Origin: JAHIVB01 sp964574705
GTDB taxonomy: Bacteria; Bacillota_I; Bacilli_A; Izemoplasmatales; Hujiaoplasmataceae
Length of the DNA stretch: 45,026 nucleotides
Assembly (NCBI GenBank): GCA_964574705.1
Contig: CAZNOO010000014.1
Span: 1 to 45,026, forward strand
Direction of reading: 5' to 3'
Shown here one piece after another: positions 8,722 through 17,723 of the stretch; the first letter of the stretch is position 1, and the number at the start of each line of letters is the position of its first letter. Both the position numbers and the translations under genes were made by a program. The notes below the pieces were generated by a model that was not told the origin of the DNA, searched no databases, and saw only the letters and a list, made by a program, of their open reading frames with translations.

Positions 8722-9458
8722 AAAAATATTTATTGACCTGGTCCGATGAATTTGACGTCCCCGGGAGCATCAACCCAGATAAATGGGAATATGATTTAGG
8801 CTCTAAAAGATGGGGCAACGGAGAAATTCAGTATTATACTGAAGGTAGAAACTCTTTTGTCAAAGACTCACTTTTGACAATCGAAGGTAGAATAGAAGAT
8901 TATGAAGGTAGCCCTTATACTTCCGCAAGAATTACGACTTTTGGTAAAAAGCACTTCATGTATGGAAGACTCGAAATCAGTGCCAAAATCCCAAAGGCAA
9001 AAGGGGCTTGGCCAGCGATTTGGATGATGCCTACCGATAAAAAGGAAAAGAATATTCCGTGGCCAAGATGTGGAGAAATCGACATTATGGAACATGTTCA
9101 TCCGCTCTTTGGAAACATTCATGTCAGTCTTCACACAGAACTATATAACCACGTTCGAAGAACTCAAAGAACCCATTTTGAGATTATTGAAGGAATTACA
9201 GATGGGTTCCATGAATACGCAATGGACTGGACCAAAGATTATATTGAATTTTTCATTGACAAGAAGTCTTTTGCCAAATATGAAAGAAACCAAGAAGGGT
9301 ATGTGACCGATGAACTCGGATGGCCTTTCGACAAACCGTATTACCTGATTTTGAATCAGGCCATCGGAGGAACTTGGGGCGGAGACGTCGCAGTAGAAGA
9401 TTTCCCTTCGCTGTTTGAAATTGACTACGTCAGATACTATGACATTATAGAAGAATAG
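8718..9458 (+). CDS. Cytosolic GH16 beta-glucanase (laminarinase-like)
   Basis: A 246-residue GH16 endo-beta-1,3-glucanase-like enzyme. The catalytic motif EIDIME gives nucleophile E120, D122 and acid/base E125; WSDEFD near the N-terminus and GAWPAIWMMP (about 96-105) line the substrate cleft. There is no signal peptide: the protein begins right at the catalytic domain, so it should act inside the cell on imported oligosaccharides, unusual for a typically secreted family. The ATG overlaps the GH94 stop (ATGA), showing translational coupling. A lipoprotein GH16 with the same domain is encoded at 31045. Confidence 0.93.
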   Translation: MKKYLLTWSDEFDVPGSINPDKWEYDLGSKRWGNGEIQYYTEGRNSFVKDSLLTIEGRIEDYEGSPYTSARITTFGKKHFMYGRLEISAKIPKAKGAWPAIWMMPTDKKEKNIPWPRCGEIDIMEHVHPLFGNIHVSLHTELYNHVRRTQRTHFEIIEGITDGFHEYAMDWTKDYIEFFIDKKSFAKYERNQEGYVTDELGWPFDKPYYLILNQAIGGTWGGDVAVEDFPSLFEIDYVRYYDIIEE

Positions 9459-9482
9459 AAGGTTGACAACAACCTTCTTTTC
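9457..9482 (+). terminator. Terminator after cytosolic GH16
   Basis: A 9-bp stem (AGAAGGTTG with CAACCTTCT, ACAA loop) overlaps the stop codon and is followed by a short T-rich run. Confidence 0.8.
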
Positions 9483-9498
9483 ATTGTTAACCTATTGC

Positions 9499-9527
9499 TT
9501 GAAATCAAAGATATTTCATTGTATAAT
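9499..9527 (+). promoter_or_regulatory. Promoter of the GH30-GH5-GH30-GH3-GH3 unit
   Basis: TTGAAA (9499-9504) and TATAAT (9522-9527) are 17 bases apart. Confidence 0.82.
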
Positions 9528-9533
9528 ATATAT

Positions 9534-9549
9534 ATGTAAGCAGTTACAC
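9534..9549 (+). promoter_or_regulatory. Candidate glucan-locus operator, copy 2
   Basis: ATGTAAGCAGTTACAC contains the perfect half-sites TGTAA and TTACA around a 4-base centre. It begins 6 bases after the -10 box and precedes the ribosome binding site, a repressor-like position. Confidence 0.65.
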
Positions 9550-9566
9550 ATCAAAGGAGAAAGCCT

Positions 9567-10877
9567 ATGTTAAAAGTGATTGTAACAGCGAAAAATACCC
9601 CATTTCGCTTATCTGAAACAAAAGACGTCTTAAAGGGTCACAAGTTAGGGCTCAAAACACTGAATTTAAATGCCAATATTAAGTATCAGGAGATTATCGG
9701 CTTCGGTGGTGCATTCACTGAGTCTGCCTGCTATAACCTATATCGCGTCAACGAAGAAACTAGAAAATTGGCTCTCGAGCTTTATTTTGACCCGGAAAAA
9801 GGAATTGGATACAACATCGGTAGAGTTTCCATTCATGGATGCGACTTTTCTTTGTCAAGTTACACCTACATTGAAGAAGGAGACAAGGACTTAAAGACTT
9901 TTGACATTTCAAGAGACTTAACCTATGTCATTCCGACCATCAAAGCAGCTGAAAAAATCAGCGGACAACCGATCAAACTTCTAGCTTCTCCATGGACGCC
10001 ACCTGCATTCATGAAAGACAACAATTCTCCAATCAAAGGTGGACATCTATTAGAAGAATTCGCTCCGTCTTGGGCGAATTACTACGTAAAATTCATTGAA
10101 CATTACCGCAAACAAGGCATGACCATTTGGGGAATCACCGTTCAAAACGAACCTGCAGCGGTTCAAAGATGGGACTCCTGTATCTATTCACCTGAACAAG
10201 AGGGCAATTTCGTCAAGAAACATTTGGGACCGACGATGAAGAACTCCTCTGCAAAAGACGTAAATATCCTCGTTTGGGATCATAACAGAGATATCATCGT
10301 CGAACGAGTCACTCCGATTTTAAGCGACCCAGAAACCAGTCAATATGTCTGGGGAACTGGATTCCATTGGTATGTGAGCGAAGCGTTTGAAAACGTCGGA
10401 AAAGTACATGAGTTATTTCCAGACAAAGGGCTCTTATTTACAGAAGGATGCGTCGAAATGGGCGTCCATCTACAAGACTGGAGCACAGGAGAACGCTATG
10501 CAAGAAACATGTTCGGAGATCTTGAAAACTGGTGCCAAGGCTACATTGACTGGAACTTGTTTCTAGACAATCTAGGCGGTCCAAATCACGTCAACAATGT
10601 TTGCGACGCTCCAATAATTATCGACATTTTTCCTGAAAGATTAATACTTGAATCCTCATACTATTATATTGGTCAAATTTCGAAATACGTAAAGCAAGGT
10701 GCTTACCGAATTGAATCAGCACTTGATATAGACAATTTACAGGTTCTTGCATTCGTTAATCCAAATCATCAAATCGTTACCGTTGTTTTAAATCAATCAG
10801 ACAAGGAAGAGCAGTTTAATGTCGGAAATGAAAGTGTCGTTTCTTTGCCACATTCTATCATGACGATTCTGCTATAG
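9567..10877 (+). CDS. Cytosolic GH30 beta-glucosidase / beta-1,6-glucanase
   Basis: A 436-residue GH30 enzyme. FGGAFTESA (about 46-54) is the typical N-terminal motif; acid/base E195 is in TVQNEP and nucleophile E293 in LLFTEGC. A C-terminal beta domain completes the usual GH30 layout. There is no signal peptide, so it is placed in the cytosol. GH30 members of this type act on beta-1,6-glucan, glucosylceramide or related beta-glucosides; in this locus removal of beta-1,6 branches from laminarin-type oligosaccharides is the simplest role, but that is inference. It is the first gene of a five-gene operon of hydrolases, with AAAGGAGAAAG as ribosome binding site. A lipoprotein GH30 follows at 11886. 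Confidence 0.9.
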   Translation: MLKVIVTAKNTPFRLSETKDVLKGHKLGLKTLNLNANIKYQEIIGFGGAFTESACYNLYRVNEETRKLALELYFDPEKGIGYNIGRVSIHGCDFSLSSYTYIEEGDKDLKTFDISRDLTYVIPTIKAAEKISGQPIKLLASPWTPPAFMKDNNSPIKGGHLLEEFAPSWANYYVKFIEHYRKQGMTIWGITVQNEPAAVQRWDSCIYSPEQEGNFVKKHLGPTMKNSSAKDVNILVWDHNRDIIVERVTPILSDPETSQYVWGTGFHWYVSEAFENVGKVHELFPDKGLLFTEGCVEMGVHLQDWSTGERYARNMFGDLENWCQGYIDWNLFLDNLGGPNHVNNVCDAPIIIDIFPERLILESSYYYIGQISKYVKQGAYRIESALDIDNLQVLAFVNPNHQIVTVVLNQSDKEEQFNVGNESVVSLPHSIMTILL

Positions 10878-10884
10878 AGAACAT

Positions 10885-11889
10885 ATGGAAAAGATTAAAT
10901 CAGTCAATTTAGGTGGATGGTTCGTACTTGAGCGTTGGATGAAACCGACGCTTTTTGATGATACATCCAACCCTGCAAGATGCGAAACCTCTTTTGTCAC
11001 AAACGATCCCAATGCATTAGAAAAATTGACCCAACACTGGCAGACTTGGATTACAAGAGAAGATATTGCTTGGTTAAAAAAACTAGGAATCAACGTTGTG
11101 AGAATTCCAATTCCTTGGTGGCTATTTCCAGAGAAATTTCCTTCTGAGTTTCCTTATCATTCACCGCTCCTTTATCTTGACAAAGCGATGGATTTCATTC
11201 ATGCAGAAGGGATGAAGGTTATGCTTGACCTCCATTCCGCTCCTGGAAGTCAAAATGGGTTTGACAATGGTGGAATCGATGGTGTAATGACTTGGCATCT
11301 TGATCCACAAAACATCACTACGACCATTTCGGTTTTGAAAGAAATTGCCCTTCGATATAAAGATCATCCTGCTCTTCATTCACTTCAAGTTCTCAATGAA
11401 CCGCATATGACCATCGACCTGAATCTTATCGAAGACTTCTATGAAAGAAGTTACGAAGTGTTACGGCCAATTTTAAAAGCTGAAACTGCCATCGTCTTTC
11501 ACGATGCTTTTCATCTTGAACATTGGGGTCCATTTTTCCAAAGTCATCATTGGGACAACGTCATATTAGATACGCATGTCTATCAATGCTTTGGAAACCA
11601 CTTTGACCACATGAACGCCGAAGAGTTTTTAAATGTTCCTTTTGAAACGGAAAAAAGACTAGTAAAAATGGAAGAAGTCATTCCAGTTGTTGTTGGTGAA
11701 TGGAGTTTAGGCGCAAGACAAATCGAATATGACGGAACACGTTTTGAATTTGAACACAAATTCGCTGAAAACCAATTGAAGGCTTTTTCAAAAGTTACAG
11801 GTTGGATTTTCTGGTCTTATAAAATTAGCGATTACAATAGCGGATGGAATTTCCGTGGATTAGTCGAGAGGGGGATCTTAAAAATTTGA
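10885..11889 (+). CDS. Cytosolic GH5 exo-beta-1,3-glucanase-like enzyme
   Basis: A 334-residue GH5 (clan A) enzyme. VNLGGWFVLERWM at the N-terminus and the RIPIPWW block (about 73-79) resemble fungal-type exo-beta-1,3-glucanases (subfamily 9-like). Acid/base E172 lies in VLNEPH and nucleophile E272 in VVGEWSLG; H231 in DTHVYQ fits the conserved active-site histidine. No signal peptide is visible, so it should act in the cytosol on imported beta-1,3-oligoglucans. It starts 7 bases after the GH30 stop. The Shine-Dalgarno site is weak (AGAGA), so translation may depend on coupling. Its TGA stop overlaps the TTG start of the next gene. Confidence 0.88.
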   Translation: MEKIKSVNLGGWFVLERWMKPTLFDDTSNPARCETSFVTNDPNALEKLTQHWQTWITREDIAWLKKLGINVVRIPIPWWLFPEKFPSEFPYHSPLLYLDKAMDFIHAEGMKVMLDLHSAPGSQNGFDNGGIDGVMTWHLDPQNITTTISVLKEIALRYKDHPALHSLQVLNEPHMTIDLNLIEDFYERSYEVLRPILKAETAIVFHDAFHLEHWGPFFQSHHWDNVILDTHVYQCFGNHFDHMNAEEFLNVPFETEKRLVKMEEVIPVVVGEWSLGARQIEYDGTRFEFEHKFAENQLKAFSKVTGWIFWSYKISDYNSGWNFRGLVERGILKI

Positions 11890-13436
11890 AAAAATTATTA
11901 TTTTTCAGCCTACTCTTCTTTATCTCATTTACAGCAGTAGCGTGTGACAATACAACAACTACCACAACTTCAACGTCTGATACAACCACAACCACTTCTG
12001 AAACGACTTCCACTACGGATGACGTTACTTTTGTCACGACCACTTCGGCAGATGTTTCAAACGTAGAAGTATTAGGATATTCATCAAATGGAACAAAATT
12101 ATTCGAACCAAATCTATCAATCTCAGGATGGGATTCTTCATCGTCGACAATAACGAACATCACAGTTGCAGAAAATCTGACTTATCAAACTTTTTATGGC
12201 ACTGGTGCTGCATTGACACAGTCAAGTGCCTATGTCATCAGTCAATCTCCAGACCGCGATCAAATCGTGAATTATCTCTTTTCAGAGAGTGGACTTCATA
12301 TCCAACTCGTTCGTTTGACAGTTGGCGCGAGCGATTTCGTGACAAGCGAAATGGGACACTACACTTATGACGATACCGTAGGAAACGTCGCTGACATGGA
12401 ACTTGCGAATTTTACACTTGAAAAAGACGCTCAAATCATTTCAATCCTCCAAGATGCCCTCGAAATCAATCCAGACATCGTATTCATTGCCGCACCATGG
12501 AGTGCTCCTGCATGGATGAAGACAAACAAAAGTCTTTATGGTGGAGCATTGAAAACAATATACTACAATTCCTATGCAAATTATTTGATCCGTTACTTAG
12601 AAGAAATGGATACTTTAGGAATTCATATTCGGTATCTTTCCGTCCAAAACGAGCCGTATAACGGAACTTGGGATTACCCTGGAATGACTTGGACGACAGA
12701 TACGACAAAAATCTTCATCCGTGATTTCTTGGGACCAAAAATCGTTGAAAGCGGGTTAGAAACTGGCGTCATGATTTGGGACCATAATACAGTTGATGGA
12801 TCTGGCACTTTAATTGATTTCCCTGTGACGGTATTACAAAGTAGTGCCGCTTCGGTTTACATCAATTCCATTGGAGTTCACTGCTACAGCGGAAACGAAA
12901 ATGATATGTATGACTACCTCGATTACTTGCATGAGAATAACCCCGAAGTAGAAGTATTCATGACAGAATGTACCGCAATTACAACCTATAAAGACGTAGA
13001 AAGCAACATGGAGTGGTCTTTAAGAAGAATGTATCTTGAAGCCTATAACCGGTTTGCTTCTGGTACCACTTATTGGAATATTGTATTAGACCCACAAGGA
13101 ACCGTTCATTTAGGCGGATGCGGCAACTGCACCGGGCTCTTGAGCGTTCCTATTGACGGAAGTCACGGATACACTTTGGAAGCCGATGGCTACGTGACTG
13201 GACATTTCAACAAGGATATCGCATCCGGTGCCAAAAAGATTTACGTGAAAAGCTCTTCAACCGCAATATTATCGACAGGATTCGTTGATAGCAATGGTAA
13301 AGTCACATTAGTGCTCTTCAATGACGGAGCAGAAAAAACAACCACTGTCCACTGGAGAGATCATACTTTCACGGTTACTTTGCCAAGAAATTCTCTAACG
13401 ACTCTATATTGGACATATTTACAGGAAGGATCATAA
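11886..13436 (+). CDS. Surface lipoprotein GH30 glucanase
   Basis: A 516-residue lipoprotein. The signal peptide has a KK start, a Phe/Leu-rich core and a lipobox ending in C20 (TAVAC); a Thr/Ser linker of about 30 residues follows (about 22-55), then a GH30 catalytic domain with acid/base E256 in VQNEP and nucleophile E361 in FMTEC, and a C-terminal beta domain. It should sit on the outer face of the membrane and act on polymeric glucan, probably beta-1,6 or branched. The start is TTG 11886, overlapping the GH5 TGA stop as TTGA, with a G-rich ribosome binding site about 11 bases upstream; an upstream ATG at 11844 inside GH5 would spoil the signal peptide. Confidence 0.9.
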   Translation: MKKLLFFSLLFFISFTAVACDNTTTTTTSTSDTTTTTSETTSTTDDVTFVTTTSADVSNVEVLGYSSNGTKLFEPNLSISGWDSSSSTITNITVAENLTYQTFYGTGAALTQSSAYVISQSPDRDQIVNYLFSESGLHIQLVRLTVGASDFVTSEMGHYTYDDTVGNVADMELANFTLEKDAQIISILQDALEINPDIVFIAAPWSAPAWMKTNKSLYGGALKTIYYNSYANYLIRYLEEMDTLGIHIRYLSVQNEPYNGTWDYPGMTWTTDTTKIFIRDFLGPKIVESGLETGVMIWDHNTVDGSGTLIDFPVTVLQSSAASVYINSIGVHCYSGNENDMYDYLDYLHENNPEVEVFMTECTAITTYKDVESNMEWSLRRMYLEAYNRFASGTTYWNIVLDPQGTVHLGGCGNCTGLLSVPIDGSHGYTLEADGYVTGHFNKDIASGAKKIYVKSSSTAILSTGFVDSNGKVTLVLFNDGAEKTTTVHWRDHTFTVTLPRNSLTTLYWTYLQEGS

Positions 13437-13439
13437 ACC

Positions 13440-15410
13440 ATGAAAAAATTACTTGTAGGAATTATCCTATTATTAACAACCTTTTCTATGGCTTGTTCTT
13501 TAACAACGACAACCACAACTTCAACGGATACTTCCGTTACCACAAGCCAAACCACAACATCAACTACCACAACGTCGACTTCGTCCACAACCACGACCTT
13601 TTTAACAGACACTTCAACGGTAAACTATGAAGGCTCTTATTGCGATGACCTTGTCGTTGATTATGACTATATTGACAATTTACTCAATTCTCTTACTTTA
13701 GCAGAAAAAGTCGGACAAATGATGCAAGCAGAAAAAAATGGCGTTTCGGACAGTGATATTAGAGACTACAACCTTGGCTCAATCCTGAGCGGTGGAGGGT
13801 CAGCCCCTTCCACAAATGATGCCTATAATTGGTATTTGATGTATAAAGGATTTCAAGACGCTGCCAGAACTTCGTCTTCCGGAATTCCAATCATTTACGG
13901 ACTCGATGCCGTCCACGGAGACAACAACGTCTATCATGCGACGATTTTTCCACATAATATTGGTCTTGGCGCAGCCAATGACCCTGAATTGATGACAAGA
14001 ATCGGACTCGTTACTGCAAGAGAAATCAGGGTGACGGGAATGAACTACACGTTCGCTCCGATGATTGGTGTCGTTCAAGATATCTCTTGGGGAAGAACGT
14101 ACGAATCCATGTCAGAATCGGCTGATCTCGTAGCTGGTTTGGCAGGACCTTACATTGAAGGACTTCAAAGCTATTGCATCGGTGCGAGCGCAAAGCATTT
14201 CGTAGCTGACGGAGGAACCGACGGAGGGCATGACCAAGGAAATGCGACCCTAACCGAAGAAGAAGTTCGTGCCATTCACCTCAAACCATATTATGACGCC
14301 ATTGAAGCTGGCGTTTACACAATTATGATATCTTATAGCTCCATTAATGGAGAAAAAATGCATGCAAGCGAATATTGGATTCAAGAAGTGTTGAAAGACG
14401 AAATGGGATTTGACGGATTCGTGATTTCCGATTATGAGGCCATTCATCAACTTCCAGGCGATTATTACGATCAATTGGTCGCTTCAATCAACGCTGGTGT
14501 GGATATGCTGATGGAACCTTGGAGTTGGAAAGACGCAATCACGAATATCATTGCGGCTGTTCAAGCTGGAGATATTTCAATCAATCGAATCAATGATGCC
14601 GTCAGAAGAATCTTGATTATAAAGTATAAAATGGGATTGTTTTCAGATGAATTTTATGATGAATCAACACAAACTTATTATCGCCTCTCTTATGACGATG
14701 CTTTCAACACAGACGAAAATAAAGCAGTCGCAAGAGAAGCAGTCAGGGAATCTTTAGTTCTACTCAAAAACGATAATCAGGCTTTACCACTTTCCAAGGA
14801 TGAAAATGTCGCCGTGATTGGTGAAGGCGCAAGTAACATTGGAATTCTTTGCGGCGGATGGACCATCAGTTGGCAAGGAGACGCCAATCGGAGTTTAACT
14901 CCGGGAACCACGATTCTAGCTGGAATGAGAGAAGCTGTTTCTAATACAACAGGTACCATCGTTCAAGATATTTCTCAAGCAGATACCGTCGTTGTCGTTT
15001 TGTCTGAAAATCCTTATGCAGAATATAATGGAGACAATGACTATCCAACACTCACAGGAGCAACAGCGACATCGACCAATTCAGATGTTTTGGATCAGGT
15101 TTTGCTTGCAAAAAGCGCAGGAAAGAAAGTTGTTGCTTTAATTGTTGCAGGCCGTCCCATGATTCTAGGATCTTATCTTCCACTTTTTGATGCCATTGTT
15201 ATGGCGTGGCTTCCTGGAACCGAAGCGGGACACGGCATCGCAGACGTACTTTACGGCGATTATGATTTTACTGGGAAATTACCTGTCACTTGGCCATTAA
15301 CTGTTGCTGGAATTGGAATGACCATCAATAGTGAGGTTTACAATCCGGTGGTAATATTATATCCTTTCGGAACTGGACATTCATACAAGGAGGAAACCCC
15401 TTGGACATAA
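13440..15410 (+). CDS. Surface lipoprotein GH3 beta-glucosidase/exo-glucanase
   Basis: A 656-residue GH3 lipoprotein. The signal peptide ends at lipobox C19 (SMAC) and is followed by a Thr/Ser linker (about 21-60). The N-terminal TIM barrel carries the KHF substrate motif (about 252-254) and nucleophile D331 in GFVISDY; the second, alpha/beta sandwich domain starts near RESLVLLKNDN. No fibronectin III-like domain is seen at the end, which resembles plant and bacterial exo-1,3/1,4-beta-glucanases. It would remove glucose from glucan ends outside the cell. The gene begins 3 bases after the previous stop and overlaps the next one by 10 bases. Confidence 0.93.
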   Translation: MKKLLVGIILLLTTFSMACSLTTTTTTSTDTSVTTSQTTTSTTTTSTSSTTTTFLTDTSTVNYEGSYCDDLVVDYDYIDNLLNSLTLAEKVGQMMQAEKNGVSDSDIRDYNLGSILSGGGSAPSTNDAYNWYLMYKGFQDAARTSSSGIPIIYGLDAVHGDNNVYHATIFPHNIGLGAANDPELMTRIGLVTAREIRVTGMNYTFAPMIGVVQDISWGRTYESMSESADLVAGLAGPYIEGLQSYCIGASAKHFVADGGTDGGHDQGNATLTEEEVRAIHLKPYYDAIEAGVYTIMISYSSINGEKMHASEYWIQEVLKDEMGFDGFVISDYEAIHQLPGDYYDQLVASINAGVDMLMEPWSWKDAITNIIAAVQAGDISINRINDAVRRILIIKYKMGLFSDEFYDESTQTYYRLSYDDAFNTDENKAVAREAVRESLVLLKNDNQALPLSKDENVAVIGEGASNIGILCGGWTISWQGDANRSLTPGTTILAGMREAVSNTTGTIVQDISQADTVVVVLSENPYAEYNGDNDYPTLTGATATSTNSDVLDQVLLAKSAGKKVVALIVAGRPMILGSYLPLFDAIVMAWLPGTEAGHGIADVLYGDYDFTGKLPVTWPLTVAGIGMTINSEVYNPVVILYPFGTGHSYKEETPWT

Positions 15411-17605
15411 AAAAAGTATTCAATGAAATGACTTTAGAGGAAAAAGCAATTTTACTCACAGGCAAACATAATTGGTTTTTTAACGGGATTCCAAGACTTG
15501 GAATCCGTGATTTTACAGTTGGAGACGGACCACATGGACTACGTGCTTATGAGAACCTCTTTGAACAAGGTGGAAATCCTCACAAACGTCAACCTGCGAC
15601 CATGTTTCCATCAGCATCTGCAATGGCTTCCACATGGAATCCCGACTTGATTCGTCAAGTAGGCGAAACCATCGCAAAAGAGTGCAATCACTATAAAGTA
15701 GATGTCATCTTAGCTCCTGGAATCAATGGAAAAAGAAGCCCGCTTGCAGGAAGAAATTTTGAATACTATTCCGAAGACCCTGTTTTAACTGCTAAAATGG
15801 CAACCTCTTACGTTTTGGGCGTTCAATCTCAGGGCGTTGGAACGTCACTAAAACATTTCGTTTTGAATGAACAAGAACATTCTAGAAGATTCATCTCTTC
15901 GGTTGTTGATGAAAGGACGTTTAGGGAACTTTATGCCTATCCTTTTGAGAAGGTCGTGAAGAAGGCGCACCCATTGACAGTTATGTCATCTTACAACAAA
16001 ATCGGTGGTGTTTATGCTTCTGAAAATCCTTTTATTCTTCAGAATCTATTAAAGGATTCCTGGGGATTTGAAGGAATCGTCATCTCCGATTGGGGTGCAG
16101 TCCAAGACAAAAGGAAAAGCGTGCTTTCTGGATTAGATATCGAAATGCCAGAGTCCGAATGGAAAGATGCCTTCATCCAAGATGTTCTTACTGGAAAATA
16201 TGATTTGCAACTGATTGATAAAACTGTTTTGAGAATTTTGAAGGCCTATGATTGGATGTTATCAAATCCTAATTACGGCAAATTAACGAACTTTGATGAA
16301 AACCATCTCGTCGCTTCCAAAGTCGCAGAAGAAGCGATATGCTTACTTAAAAACGACAATGGAATTCTTCCTTTAAAATCAACGGATAATATCCTTATAC
16401 TTGGTAGTTTAGCTAAGGATCCTAGAATTGGAGGAGGCGGAAGCGCAGATCTTCTTCCATACATTACAGAAAATCCTTTATCTGAAATCGAGCAAAAAGC
16501 TAAAGTAGCTTTTTATGATGGTTATGAATTTACCGAAGAAATAGCTGAAGCCATTAAAAAACACAAAAAAGTACTTATCTTCACTGGCACGACTTCAAAG
16601 ATTGAAAGTGAAGGATTTGATCGAAAGTCATTGGATTTGCCAAGTGAACAAGTGAAATTCGTTCTTCAAGCAAGCAAGTTGACTTCAAATATCGTCATCA
16701 TTAATTCTAGTGGGTCTGCGATTGCCGTTGAGGCTTTTATTCATCAGGTCAGTGGATTGATACAATCATGGTTTTTAGGTTCTGCATGTGGAAAACCACT
16801 TGCAAAAATACTCTTTGGTGAATTAAATCCTTCAGGAAAACTCTCTGAAACTTTTCCTAAACGAATTGAGAACACTTCAACATATCCAGGATTTCCATCA
16901 TCAGGAATTGAAGCACCTTATCCCGAAGGGTTATTTACGGGGTATCGTTTCTTTGATACACATGAAATTTCAACCTCATTTCCATTTGGATTCGGACTAA
17001 GTTATACTTCGTTTGAATACTCGAATTTCAGGGTATCAAGCAAAGAAATAAACAAACAAGACAAGGTCATTGTGAGCGTCGACGTTAAAAACACAGGAAA
17101 CCTAGAAGGAAAAGAAACCGTTTTGCTTTTCGTAGGATATCCCAAACAAGAGTTCATCCACCCGAAGAAGATGCTGAAGGCATTTTCAAAAGTGTCATTG
17201 AAACCAAATGAAACAAAGACAGTCTGCCTCGAGTTAGTCTCTGAAGATTTTGAGGTCTACTCCGCTTCAAAGAAAGAGTTCCTTGTTGAAAAAGGCGAAT
17301 ATACCATTTATATCGGAGCGAACGTATCTGATATTTCTTACACAGAAACAGTCACAATGAATTCTTTAGATGTTTGTCACACTCAAAAAACGGCTGATTT
17401 TCCAGCTAAAGTCTGGTTAGAGAATAATCCAGAGAAAACTAAACTCAATAATCTTTTATTGAAATTCAGAGATTTACACTGGTGGGAATTGGAAGAACCT
17501 CTTGATCGAATTTTGAAAAGATTGGTAAATGAAAACAATCTATCAAACCAAGAATATGAAGAAATGCTTGATTTTCTGGGTATCAAAAACACAACGAAAC
17601 ATTGA
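15401..17605 (+). CDS. Cytosolic GH3 beta-glucosidase
   Basis: A 734-residue GH3 enzyme without signal peptide. Visible are GDGPHGLR (about 41-48), KHFVLNEQEHSR (about 151-162), nucleophile D230 in GIVISDWGA, the alpha/beta sandwich, and a C-terminal fibronectin III-like domain (VDVKNTGNLEGKETVLLF, about 565-582). Beta-glucosidases of this layout hydrolyse beta-linked gluco-oligosaccharides to glucose. The start is TTG 15401 with a perfect AAGGAGG at 15387-15393, inside the end of the preceding lipoprotein GH3 gene. It is the last gene of the operon; I see no clear terminator in the 118 bases that follow, which hold the next operator and promoter. Confidence 0.93.
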   Translation: MDIKKVFNEMTLEEKAILLTGKHNWFFNGIPRLGIRDFTVGDGPHGLRAYENLFEQGGNPHKRQPATMFPSASAMASTWNPDLIRQVGETIAKECNHYKVDVILAPGINGKRSPLAGRNFEYYSEDPVLTAKMATSYVLGVQSQGVGTSLKHFVLNEQEHSRRFISSVVDERTFRELYAYPFEKVVKKAHPLTVMSSYNKIGGVYASENPFILQNLLKDSWGFEGIVISDWGAVQDKRKSVLSGLDIEMPESEWKDAFIQDVLTGKYDLQLIDKTVLRILKAYDWMLSNPNYGKLTNFDENHLVASKVAEEAICLLKNDNGILPLKSTDNILILGSLAKDPRIGGGGSADLLPYITENPLSEIEQKAKVAFYDGYEFTEEIAEAIKKHKKVLIFTGTTSKIESEGFDRKSLDLPSEQVKFVLQASKLTSNIVIINSSGSAIAVEAFIHQVSGLIQSWFLGSACGKPLAKILFGELNPSGKLSETFPKRIENTSTYPGFPSSGIEAPYPEGLFTGYRFFDTHEISTSFPFGFGLSYTSFEYSNFRVSSKEINKQDKVIVSVDVKNTGNLEGKETVLLFVGYPKQEFIHPKKMLKAFSKVSLKPNETKTVCLELVSEDFEVYSASKKEFLVEKGEYTIYIGANVSDISYTETVTMNSLDVCHTQKTADFPAKVWLENNPEKTKLNNLLLKFRDLHWWELEEPLDRILKRLVNENNLSNQEYEEMLDFLGIKNTTKH

Positions 17606-17639
17606 TTTATGTTTGGGCAATTGATTGTGTTAAAAAATT

Positions 17640-17655
17640 ATGTAACCTATTACAT
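17640..17655 (+). promoter_or_regulatory. Candidate glucan-locus operator, copy 3
   Basis: ATGTAACCTATTACAT is a perfect inverted repeat except for its centre; the symmetry extends to 8-bp arms over 17638-17657. Unlike the other three copies it lies upstream of the -35 box. Confidence 0.65.
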
Positions 17656-17663
17656 AAAAAGTA

Positions 17664-17692
17664 TTGAAAACGCTTTACCGATATGATAAAAT
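17664..17692 (+). promoter_or_regulatory. Promoter of the sugar-binding lipoprotein gene, with LacI/cre-like box
   Basis: TTGAAA (17664-17669) and TAAAAT (17687-17692) are 17 bases apart. The -35 box is embedded in TGAAAACGCTTTAC (17665-17678), which resembles LacI/CcpA-family operators with a central CG. That would allow a second layer of control, for example catabolite repression. Confidence 0.7.
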
Positions 17693-17723
17693 ATCATCGT
17701 ATATATAAATTAGGAGGAATGAA

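Noticed and set aside
11825..13612. Minus-strand Val-rich open frames at 11825-12163 and 13361-13612, with similar ones at 17675-17908 and 30999-31193
   Set aside because: They are the reverse reading of the Thr-rich linker codons in the lipoprotein genes; no ribosome sites and no plausible protein composition.
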